From contig JAHQRK010000012.1 in the NCBI GenBank assembly GCA_019828595.1, positions 496,001-560,000 on the forward strand: 64,000 nt of DNA, in the 5' to 3' direction. Under the pieces are notes generated by a model. The model worked only from the letters and a program-made list of their open reading frames with translations, had not been told where the DNA came from and made no database searches. The DNA comes from Aphanomyces cochlioides (Eukaryota; Oomycota; Saprolegniomycetes; Saprolegniales; Verrucalvaceae). Position numbers and translations under genes: made by a program. This document shows positions 9,238 to 18,763 of the stretch, piece by piece (position 1 is the first letter of the stretch; each line of letters starts with the position of its first letter).

Positions 9238-10899
9238 ATGGAATCTCTTCTAGGTCCTCCGACGAGCGCTGGCGATGTCGTCCTCCTTTGGATCCAAACA
9301 ACGTGGCGCATGCAAGACAACTACGCTCTACGCGCTGCGCAGTTGCTGGGAACTTTGCATCATCTTCCAGTCGTGGCTTTCTGCGTCCTCCCCGAAGCGC
9401 TCTTCCACGACGTCGCGCCGCTGCAGACGACCAACTTGAGCGGCATGCGCCACTCTGTAGCGTACATGCGTCGCCAGCTCAATGCCATGTCCATTCCGCT
9501 GCATGGCGTCTATTCTCGCGTACGTTGTTGGACGTCCAATTGCGCCATGAACTGTGAGGAATAGGCTCTGCTGACGCCGACAGCGTTGACGGACGCCTTG
9601 CTTGCCTTCCGCCCTGCCGCCATCGTGACCGACGACGCGCCATACCTGACTCTGCCGCCGAAATGCTCCGTCGCGATCTACTCGGTACGCTCATTCATCG
9701 CACGACGCTGCATGGACTCTCTCTCTCTCGTGGGTAGATGGATAGCATGGCGTGCGTGCCATGGCGGCGTTTCGTGGAGCAAGTCGCATCGAAAGCTGAC
9801 TTTGAAAAGATTTGGCGCGCGGCAGTCATGGCCGAGGAAAGCCAAGACAGCGGCGATATCCCGCTCTCGGCGCCGTCGAGCGCATATCATGCGATGGAAA
9901 TTCCGCCGCCGCCGCAGCATCCTGTGCCTTGGGAACTCCTCGACCGACCGAGTCGAGCCGACGTCAGGTAATGCCGAGATCTCGTCGCGAGGAGCTCAGA
10001 CGACCGCACGTCGCATCGTAGCGAGCATGCCGCCATGTCGTTCGTCGCGTCTTTGATCGCCGTCGGTGTTTCTCGCCCTGCGCTACAAGAAGAACTCCAT
10101 GTATATCCATCTCCATGATGGCTTTTCATGCGAATTTAGGGCCGCGGCGTGACGTCTTCCTTGCCATTCCTTCGCCATGGCTCGCTCTCGCCGCGGTATT
10201 TCCTCGACAAGCTGCGCGCATCGTCCAAGGTCCGCGGCGACTTTGTATTCCTCGTCCATCATTTTTCCATCCTAGCCGCTCTATGCTCGAGCGATTGAAC
10301 AGTGCATTCTTCCTGCAGACTATGCGCTTCATGGGATGCGCCGCGCGGTGCCAACGAGCGCGCAGAGCTTGTACGTGAACTCCCGCGAGCGATCTCACAA
10401 TTTGCATCTAGACGCTTCTTCCATCAGTGGCTGCCTCCATTGACGACGCTCCCGCCTCTCCATCAAGCAACGTAAGAATGATCCATCGACCGCATCGTTT
10501 TGACACTTTGTAGCGCGGCGTATCTGCCGCATCAACTCGAAGCGAGTCGGACGCAAGACGCCGTGTGGAACGACATGCAGACGCATCTTCGCCTGACGGG
10601 CTATTTGCATCCGATTTTCACAGCCGATTGGTGTCGGCGGTTGTTTTCATGGAGTCCTTCCGTCTCTGCTGGCGTCGGGGTAGATGCGCTTGATATCCTC
10701 TTGTCTACTGACGCCGCAAGAGTAGATGGTAGAAGCACTCGTGATGCGGTATTCCATCGGCGCATCGCCCGCCGTGCTCGTGGCGACGCTCTTGTCGCTC
10801 CATGAGCCACAGCCGTCGATTGTTGACGACAGCCAGCACTTGCAGCCCGTCCTTGCTCAACTCGACGTGGCGTTGAAAGCCCTCGCGCATTCCGCATGA
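9238..10899 (+). CDS. Class II photolyase-like protein, divergent and apparently lacking the FAD-binding end
   Basis: Nine exons (9238-9519, 9565-9684, 9738-9967, 10022-10100, 10140-10244, 10276-10370, 10412-10471, 10514-10661, 10726-10899) splice in frame to about 430 residues. The N-terminal antenna domain starts VVLLWIQTTWRMQDNYAL, as in class II CPD photolyases. Further on, SLSPRYFLDKLR matches the 'LSP' helix, and SRTQDAVWNDMQTHLRLTGY with LHPIFTADWCRRLFSW matches the segment before the flavin pocket. Where class II enzymes carry the conserved run around 'DGRDPNGYVG', this protein has an unrelated hydrophobic tail ending LAQLDVALKALAHSA. Loss of that block predicts loss of light-driven repair. 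It may be a degenerate paralogue or a protein with a new role. Introns as short as 31 bp make the model provisional. Confidence 0.6.
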
Positions 10900-10986
10900 G
10901 CGCTTCCCCCATCTTCCCCCCGTTTCCCCCTTGCAAATCGCCCCTTGGAGCTAAAAATATCTCGACATTGGTCCGAGCGGGAAGCG

Positions 10987-12273
10987 ATGCTGTCGCTCAA
11001 CTCGTACGGCCTTGCCAAGTCGTCCAACCAGCTCACACTGCCGCGAATCCATTCCCCAATTCGTGCTTCGAATGCGTCTTCCGTCGGGAAACTGGCGCAG
11101 GAACGCCGCGCCATGCATCCATGGTACAGGACGACGTCAGGGTAATTTCCTCGGCGCGCTCTCCATGATATTCACGCGCGGCATAGCTTTGAGTACGGCC
11201 GCCACGTGGACTTTCAAGACTTGGGGCTCAATTTGACGCCCGTCAAGGCGCATGCCAAGCACATGGACTTCACGAGCGGGTTCCTCGACGGACCGTACAC
11301 GGATTCGAGCTTGGGGTCGCTCGAGATGAAGTAATTGCCGCGTCGTCGCCTACTTGACGCCGCTTGTGGCTGTGCTTGCGTAGGAAGAAGCGGTTGATCC
11401 TCAGCGACGAGCTCCGCGCCGAGCGCAAGATCCGCATGAAGCAAAAGTGCGAAGAGAAACAACTTGTCCGTGCTGCGTTGGGCCTCTTCCTTGACATGCC
11501 TCGTAGCAATTGAGTTTCAAGCGAGAAATCCGCCGCGAACTGCGCGAGAAGCGCCGCGTGGAGCTCCAGGAACAGCAGCAGGCGAGCATTGTCATCCAGC
11601 GACACATACGTGGCACGCTCACGCGAGTGCATTTGGAAGCGGCGCGCCAAGAGCTCAGGAACAACAATGCCCGCCGCATCCAAGTACGTCTACCACGCCA
11701 TGACGCGCGTCCAAACGCTCGTAGACGTTCTACCGCTCCAAGATGCGCATTTACGCCGCCAAGCAGGAACTACAGCGCATCAAGGTAGTTGTATCCGTCG
11801 AGGGTCTCTCTCATGCCACACCAGGATGACATTCGAGACGACGCGGCGCGGATAATCCAACGACAAATTCGACGGCGGCTAGTTCGGTCGAGAGCGCAAG
11901 CCGAGCTGAATCGACGGCGACTGCAGCGAGCGACCCGTCGAGACGAAATCCGCCGCGAGTTGGTCGAGGCAAGGACATTTGCAGCGACGCAGATTGAGCG
12001 GATCGTGCGCGGGTTTCTCGCTCGCCAGCGACTCCGACAGACTGGCACCGACGCGACGGCGGCAATTGCAACCCAGCCATCGACAAAGCGCAAGCCGCAA
12101 CCAACGCAACCGCAAGCGCCGTCGAAACCAAAGCCAGCGCAAACGAGTACGACTTGCATTTCCAACGAGAGAGAGAAAAAAAACTCATGCGATCGTGTGT
12201 AGAGCCGCCCGCCAAGAAGAAACCAGCGCTCGGAGCAAGACGGCTCTCTTCGGCAGAGGCGTTGGTAGCTTGA
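10987..12273 (+). CDS. IQ-motif protein (putative calmodulin binder)
   Basis: Seven exons (10987-11141, 11187-11330, 11384-11465, 11507-11683, 11725-11784, 11825-12146, 12203-12273) give about 336 residues. After an N-terminal segment containing FEYGRHVDFQDLGLNLTP and a charged helix, there are four IQ-type motifs: IVIQRHIRGTLTR (about residue 155), RRIQTFYRSKMR (about 184, restored by splicing), ARIIQRQIRRRLVR (about 212) and ATQIERIVRGFLAR (about 257). The tail is Pro/Gln/Lys-rich. The final intron (12147-12202) avoids an early stop and yields the ending PPAKKKPALGARRLSSAEAL. IQ motifs bind calmodulin or centrin-like EF-hand proteins. Such multi-IQ proteins are common in flagella and cytoskeleton, but no targeting domain is seen. 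Confidence 0.7.
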
Positions 12274-12299
12274 ACGATGTCTAGAGAACGTCTCTCTTG

Positions 12300-14531
12300 T
12301 CACTTGTGCATCTTGGCGAGTTTTTGGTTGTACGTCGCCGTCAACTAAACGAGTGAAGACGAATGTGTGGCTGGAAATGGTCGAACCTTGGGGAGTTTCT
12401 TGTCGTAGGCAAGCTTGGCTTTGCCAGAGAGCGCTTGAGGAGAATAGACTCTGATGGCGACGACATTGGAGTCGAGTGTACCGAGAAGGCTTACCGTCCA
12501 TAGACTGCCTTTTGACTCTCCTGCAAGACTTGGACGTGGAACTCGTCTTCGAGTTGAGCTGCATGGTCATAGAGAACAGCGTCGCCAGTGAATACTAGAG
12601 CGCAAGAATGATATTTCACGATGGAAGCGTGGCAAACCTTGATGAAGAGTGTCGTGGAAGGCGTCGAGGACGTTGGCAAAGCCATTTGGACAAGACATAC
12701 GAAGGGCGGCAGCGAGAAGAGCGTCGCCTTGTTCGTCCAACGAGCGCTGGGTTTCGTCCGTGCCACCAAACACTAGCGCGAGTTTGATCCTGCCGTGACC
12801 GTTGCAGTCGCTCACCAGTGGCAAGTGCAGTGCGCATGTCGTCAAGATGGGATGTGAATGCATTCTCTACCGGTGGAGATTCGCTTGGACTTGACGCGTT
12901 TGGCTCGTTGGATTGTGCTAAAGACGTCGACGGCGAGCCAGTCGAGCGAGGGGTTGCAGTCGGAACATAGGGCTACCGACCAGGGGACGTCAGTGCAATG
13001 GTGCAACCGCACGTACGTCGTAGAAGTGGGTGGAAGTCACTTCAAGCTGCAAGTCTTGACGGATGCTCGCGGCGCAATGCTCATCAATCCACGCTTGGAC
13101 TTGGATCACGTCAAGACATGGCGTCTGGAGACAACTTAGCGGCGACGTGGAAGCTTCTCGAGGAGTACCATGGAAGAAAGGCATGTTTGAAGCTCCTGGA
13201 ACGTCTTGCACTCACTCCAATGGGGACTACAAGGTACAAGGCGGTCATTGTGGCCATGAACTTTGGACAAACAAGACGAGAGCAAGGACAGCAGCGCAGA
13301 GTTCAGGAAGGAGGCGGTCGTGGCCGACGAGGAAGCATTGATCCCAGATGAAGAGGAGCACATCGAGCTTGACGATACCGACAAACAGGTAGTCGACGTA
13401 AGGCTGGAGGATTCCGAGCCACGACGCGGAGGATGGAATCTACACGTACGGCATGACGGAGTTGAAGGGGCGCGTGCATCTTCATACCTCAGTCGGGAAC
13501 AGAGCAGTCAGGGAGCGCGCTATCGATGGATCCACTGCATCCAGACGGCGAACGACATGGCCAACGACCAAGTCGCAAGACGTTCGAGACTTGGGCCGAG
13601 GTAGCGCTAAGAATGCGCTGTAGGCTTCGACAAGAGAGCTGACATGTGCCTCTGGGAGCCACACAGCCAGGAGTGGTAGAATGAGCTTGAAAAAGGCGGC
13701 ATCCATCTCCTGGAGGATGGAGGAATTACATGTATGGAGGTAAGATAGCGCGGTCTTCATGACGATGAGCGTGTCGCGAGTGTTTGGAAGACTTGGAAAC
13801 GCTTCCAGCGCAGCCTACAACGCTTAGCCAGAGACGACCTGTAGCCTGACTCACCTGGGATTGATGGGTCAACTGAGTGTCCAAGACGGAGATGGTGCTG
13901 ATGCGATTCGTGAGGCAGAGCTGTTCATACTTGAAGCGACTCGTCGGGTCGGCCAGGAAGAGTCTCCATGCTTGGCGTCGAAAGGAAGGTGGAAATGGTT
14001 GGTTGAATAGAAGCCGCAGGAGACTGCGTTGCTCCAGTGGAAGGCTTTGGACCAAGCGACCCGCGGCATCGGCTGCCGTCTGCATCGCCAACGTTTGCTA
14101 TGTCATGTGAATCATGAAAGATGCCCAACGGCGGGAATACTTTGGTGGCGTGGTTGGAAGGCTGGACAAAGAGACTGTCGACGTGAACTGCCAAGTGCTA
14201 GCGATTGACAACGTGGTATAAAAACACCTTTAGGCAGACAATAGTCTTACCGTGTCGACGGCGCGAGAGACAGCTCGGAGGAACGTCGTGTACGCTGTTT
14301 CTTGAGTCAGCTCGAGCTCGACTTGGGCCATGACGACTGCTCGTTCTTCCGCCGTCAAGTCGGCAAAATGCTACGAATTTCATTTCCCAGCGAAAGCAGC
14401 AGTGTGGCTACCTTTGTTTTGTTGCGCTTCAAGCTCGCTTGAACGCTCTCGTAGATGGAATTCATGACGAGCTTCCACTCGTCGCTCTTGGCGAGCTCTT
14501 CCTTGGCAAGGTCCAGCCATGCCGCACTCAT
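12300..14531 (-). CDS. TBC-domain protein (putative RabGAP), many short introns
   Basis: Read on the reverse strand from ATG at 14531 to TGA at 12300-12302 through about a dozen exons. The N-terminal exons give MSAAWLDLAKEELAKSDEWK and HFADLTAEERAVVMAQVELE. The TBC region begins LLRLLFNQPFPPSFRRQAWR, matching the 'G-x-P-x-x-R-x-x-x-W' opening. It includes VDYLFVGIVKLDVLLFIWDQ and FLVGHDRLLPELCAAVLALV, the typical 'WD-x-x-F-x-x-G' segment. A less conserved C-terminal part contains FGGTDETQRSLDEQGDALLA and a basic end, KLTATYNQKLAKMHK. TBC proteins stimulate GTP hydrolysis by Rab GTPases. The catalytic IxxDxxR/YxQ pair was not located, so activity is uncertain. The C-terminal exons could be a separate gene, but the frames join without a start codon. 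Confidence 0.55.
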
Positions 14532-14915
14532 ATCTTCAAATGATTCCGATTGGCTCAATTTGACCAATCATCTTGCACTATTCCTATGTACTATCATTCT
14601 ATTGGCTTAAACCAACCAATCAGAGGCAAATGTCGTTTCACTACAATTTGGCCTATGCCGAAATTGCTTTGAACCGCTTGTCGCTACAGCTCATGACTAC
14701 TTTGCCTATGGATCTACGGAGTCCAAATGCAGTTGGCTATGCTCTAGAGGCCATTATGGGTCGGTTGGGTGTGGATTGGGCCTAGTTTTAGCTCGATATG
14801 CAACGAGAAATGAACAGGTGATTTCATTGAAATTTGTGAAATTTTCCATAATTTTCAATAAATTCGGTCAATTCGACATTTTGAGCTCTCGATGAAGTAA
14901 ATTTTTATTCAAACC
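14532..14915. promoter_or_regulatory. Divergent promoter region with four CCAAT boxes
   Basis: Between the TBC gene (leftward) and the DUF455 gene (rightward). CCAAT boxes occur as ATTGG at 14549-14553, CCAAT at 14564-14568, ATTGG at 14601-14605 and CCAAT at 14616-14620, i.e. two facing pairs within 72 bp. A 51-codon open frame (14630-14785) follows; it has no recognised similarity and may be a small gene or chance. The last 100 bp before 14916 are AT-rich (ATTTTCAATAAATTCGG). Confidence 0.45.
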
Positions 14916-15887
14916 ATGGCGCAAGATGGATTGGCCGTAGATGCCGTGTCGCTAGATGACGCCAAAGCCGTGGATCTCGCGGATCGTAGCTTATTTTCCT
15001 GCGCAATCGAGGTCTTGAATACGAGCAATGCAGATGCGAAAGCGACGAAGACCCACCAATTCGCCACGGCGTGGAAAGCTGGCCAGATCCAAACGGTCTT
15101 TGGACCGGACGACGACCTCAGCGCCGTTCCCGACGCACCAGCTCGACCTGATTATGTTCGTATTGTGGGGAAGAAAGAGAAAGTCAAGCAAGGTAACCGC
15201 AAAGCCTTTGCCCACAGGTAGAATCAAGCATTGCGTTGGATATATCGTGATTTATGTAGTGTCGCTCATGCGGAAAGCTATGCCATCGACTTGATGTGGG
15301 ATATGATCTGTCGCTTTGGCCCCTCGAACGACATGCCCCGCGAATTCTACGACGACTTTGTTCGCATTGCGCATGAAGAATCCCAGCATTACACGAGTTG
15401 GGCCAACCGTCTCCGTGACTTCAACTCGTTCTACGGAGACCTGCCAGGCCACGATGGGCTCTGGGATAGTGCAGCTGAGACGTCGTCCGATATCCGAGCG
15501 CGGCTAGCTCTCGTGCATCTTGTTCATGAAGCTCGTGGACTTGATACGTACCCCATGGCAATCGATCGATTTACTAAGAGTGGCGACACGATCACGTTGG
15601 CATTCATGGAAAAAAACCACCGCGAAGAAGTCACACACGGTACATCTTGTTGGCTCGTATGTTTTTCGTGCTCAATCTAGAGCTTTGTAGTCGAAGCGGG
15701 CGTGCGATGGTTCACTTACATGTGCGGGCGCGACGAGAAACCAGTGCTGCCTACGTTTTATGCGCTCGTCCGGTCACACTACGTCGGTGCCCTCAAACCG
15801 CCGTTCAACACGGCCGCTCGCGCCCGTGCCAATATGTCTGAAGAATGGTACTTGCCTCTTTGTGAAGACGCCCAAATCCAGTCGTAA
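14916..15887 (+). CDS. DUF455-family ferritin-like protein
   Basis: Three exons: 14916-15192, 15229-15639 and 15691-15887. The first intron is read as only 36 bp; an alternative donor six or so bases upstream is possible. The second intron is 51 bp. The product is about 294 residues. After a variable N terminus, the conserved core begins SVAHAESYAIDLMWDMI and continues with PREFYDDFVRIAHEESQHYT, GDLPGHDGLWDSAAETSSDI, VHEARGLDTYP and NHREEVTHVEAGVRWF. His and Glu residues in AHxE, EExxH and EExxHxxxG are spaced as in di-iron ferritin-like proteins, the fold assigned to this family. The family is widespread in bacteria and eukaryotes; its reaction is not established. Family identity is confident, function unknown. 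Confidence 0.82.
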
Positions 15888-16253
15888 ACAAAGCCAAGAA
15901 CGTTGTCATCATGCCGTCAAAGTTCCTCCAAGTGTTCTCGAACAAGAGGAAGTTCGAGGAGCTCAGGGGTTTGATTGGCAAGAGAAACGACGACGACACG
16001 ACCACAACAAACATCATGTTTATCTTGGAATTTGTATACTTTGACTGGTCAGACTTGCCATTTCTTTGTAAAATACAATTTGATTGGTTTAAAATAAACT
16101 TTCAGCCAATCAAAACTCAAGAAATGATTATTTATAGCCAATTAAGTTGACATAATTTTATATCTAGAAAATATATGAAATAAACTATACTGTGTAGACA
16201 GTCCTGAATGCAACTTGAGAGTCACACGAGGATGCCAGTGCCATTTTCAAGCG
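15888..16253. other. AT-rich spacer with CCAAT boxes
   Basis: 3' untranslated region of the DUF455 gene and promoter of the next. ATTGG at 16083-16087, CCAAT at 16106-16110 and CCAAT at 16138-16142 give one facing pair plus one extra box about 110-170 bp upstream of the secreted-protein start. Otherwise AT-rich (16020-16200), with no open frame I would call. Confidence 0.5.
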
Positions 16254-16571
16254 ATGAGACTCCGACCGATGCTAGTTGTGCTGGTTGCCGCGGCCACTGC
16301 GGTGACTGCAGACGATTCGTGTGATGACAATGGAGTTGAAATGCGTAATGGAGAAGTTCAATACATGTTCGGCGACTCGGGCTACTATGGCAGCGTGTAC
16401 AAAGTGTGCCTCGACGGTGAGATCCACTGCCGCATGGACGATGGCGTGCTCGATCAACCGTCGCTGCCAGACATCGAGTGTGACCACGCCGAAGCTATTT
16501 ACAACGAAAACTCGCACCATTATCCCGAGCCAGAGAAGCCCCGCAAGAAGCGCAGCAAGCAACGCCACTGA
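16254..16571 (+). CDS. Small secreted protein, four cysteines
   Basis: A 105-residue intronless protein. The start at 16254 gives a textbook signal peptide (MRLRPMLVVLVAAATAVTA, cleavage expected near residue 19-20). An upstream in-frame ATG at 16215 would add 13 residues before it and is less likely. The mature part is acidic with four cysteines (in DSCDDNG, KVCLDG, IHCRMD, IECDHA) that could form two disulfides. It ends in a basic, lysine/arginine-rich tail (EKPRKKRSKQRH). No RxLR motif is seen near the signal peptide. Secretion is inferred from sequence. Role unknown; small secreted Cys-containing proteins in oomycetes are often studied as effector candidates. Confidence 0.6.
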   Translation: MRLRPMLVVLVAAATAVTADDSCDDNGVEMRNGEVQYMFGDSGYYGSVYKVCLDGEIHCRMDDGVLDQPSLPDIECDHAEAIYNENSHHYPEPEKPRKKRSKQRH

Positions 16572-18763
16572 GCTTAGCTCCAGCCTTCATCATGTGTATC
16601 TCGTTGATCAAACATAAATAAAAGAAATGTCCTGGGCCGCATCTTGAGTGCTGCAGTCGTACTCGGTAGCTGCATTGCATATGGAGAGAGTGTCATGATT
16701 TCGCAGTTTGACATCGCATCAGCTCCGGCAAGCATTTGACAAAACGGAGCGGCCAAAAAAATCCTTCCAACGTTTCATGGTCGCGGCGACCTGAACTGCG
16801 CCGCTGCCTACTTGTGCTTGCATTGCTTGAGGTTGCATAGAACCACAGGAGAGAGATCAAACGAGATAAGTTGAGTTGGTCAGAGATTGAAAGCAGGTCG
16901 ACATGTCCCATCCCCCCCACACACGCCGTGGTAATCACGGGAAACCACATGAGCGTGGTGGCATGGCGGCTTCCAGGTGAGGTGGCTCTACATGTCATCG
17001 ACTGGGCCAATCTGGGAGTACAGCAGGAGCAGCAAGGCACAATTTAGCGGGGTCGCGCCTGTCTTTGAGGATGAATTGGACGCATCGATGGACGGATTCT
17101 TGAAGTTTATCTGCCCACAGGGCTGCGTTTGTGGATGATTCAGGTTCCAGCCATCGACGATGGTGCTACGTTTGAGAACTTGAGCCAGGCGTTGGCTTGA
17201 TCTCTTAATCTTTCCAATCTTTCAATCTCCTCGCCTCTTCCGGCCACATGACGAGAGGATTTGCGAGTCAAACGAGCCAACATTCCCCACGTGGTATGAT
17301 CATCGCTTCAGTCAATTTGGCATCATGATGTCACACACCAGCTGGCTTGCTTGGCTTTGTGATTGCTTCACAAAATAGACAACACGGTGGCTACACATCT
17401 ATGTGGATGGGACGCAGCGATGCAAACACACTAGGGATTGTCGACGTCCATGAGCGCAAGAAAGTCCGACGACAGCATCCAACTGCAAAGAATTGAGATC
17501 GACTTGTAGAAAGTCCATCGTACGCAATCATCCCCTCAGACAACTTTGGGCAATTTTCCGTGCAGAATGTAGAATTTATTTTATTACCTTGTTCATTGTA
17601 TAAAATTTCTTGCAATTGAATAAAAATATTGTCATGCTTCTGAGAGACTACAATATCAATTTATATAGGTATTCATTAAAGATAGGTATAAAGTTAAAAG
17701 ATAAATATTGGAGTGAAAGAGTTGTCTGGGCTTTGAGGTTGATTCTATACGCCATTCGGAAGAATTCACGACATAACAGTGTCACCGCAACGACGTCATT
17801 GTAGTGGCGCTGACAAGTCGCCTATTTTGGATCAAACAAATCCAATGTAAAGAGTCGATCCAATTGTTTACTCTACAAGTCCTGACGACACTGAATGCAA
17901 GACAACTGTGGTTTTCTGTTGACCTTTGAGCCAATATATATTCACTGAGAGGCCAATGTCTTGGTAATGACTACGACATACATCACTCCATACTCCTGGC
18001 TCATAAGCGAGAAGAATGGAAACTACTTGTCAACAGCAGCGAAGACGAATACTCCCAACTTCATCCATGGGGCATCAGCAGAGTCCGCCGTAGGGGAACA
18101 ACGAGGCAACACGCCGACATGAGGGATGGCACTGAAATCTCCCAAAGAGATGTCCGTCGCCGGTATTGCTAGCTACGTATGCGAAGACCTAAAAAAAGTC
18201 AACGCGAAACGTATCATCATCATCATCACTCCATACTCCCAATAACTTGTATAATTTTATATTTACATTCAAAGTGAAATTTATAAATTAATGTAATGTA
18301 TAATATTATAGAGGTGTTGATATATGCAGGGCCTACTATACTATTTGGAGTTCAACTGATAATTTAGCAAAACATCGCAGGTGCGACTTCTTTGGCCAAC
18401 TCGGAGCACTGGTCCATGTGGTATTGTACCCTGGACAGGCTGGATCGCCCGTGAAAACATTTCGCCGGGGCTACCTACTGGCGTCCAAGTTGTTGTCTTC
18501 GAATCACGGTAATATTCCACGACGTCGAGCGACCTGTGCGAGCGGTCGCAAAGGCCACAGACATTCGAAAGGCACCATGGCGACGGTTCAATGAAATGCA
18601 GAGGACTTTGGTGTGGCCTCAATAAGTTCAAGAGTGCGACAAGCTGAAGCAACGTTGAACAAGTGTATCAGCCCTTCAACATTCTCTTCCAGCCCAGACT
18701 CTTCCCTGTCTCAACGGACGCTCCCCATTGCAATCTCTCTCATTCTCAAATTTGCCCACTGCC
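16572..18763. other. Long spacer (2.2 kb) with no confident gene
   Basis: A reverse-strand open stretch at 16693-17040 and neighbouring reverse frames (one containing GATPLNCALLLLLYSQ) look partly protein-like but break repeatedly. Another reverse frame at 18341-18652 (103 codons) includes PVGSPGEMFSRAIQPVQGTI. None could be extended by splicing into a known domain; they may be decayed genes. A (TCA)n-like microsatellite lies near 18213-18228. AT-rich blocks occur at 17570-17720 and 18240-18340. No terminal repeats of a mobile element were seen. Confidence 0.45.

Noticed and set aside
16693..17040. Possible ankyrin-like or degraded gene on the reverse strand (GATPLNCALLLL)
   Set aside because: Only one weakly similar word, no repeat series, and frames break; left as unassigned spacer.
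18213..18228. (TCA)n run considered as a CRISPR-like or satellite repeat
   Set aside because: Simple short microsatellite with no spacers; eukaryotic context.
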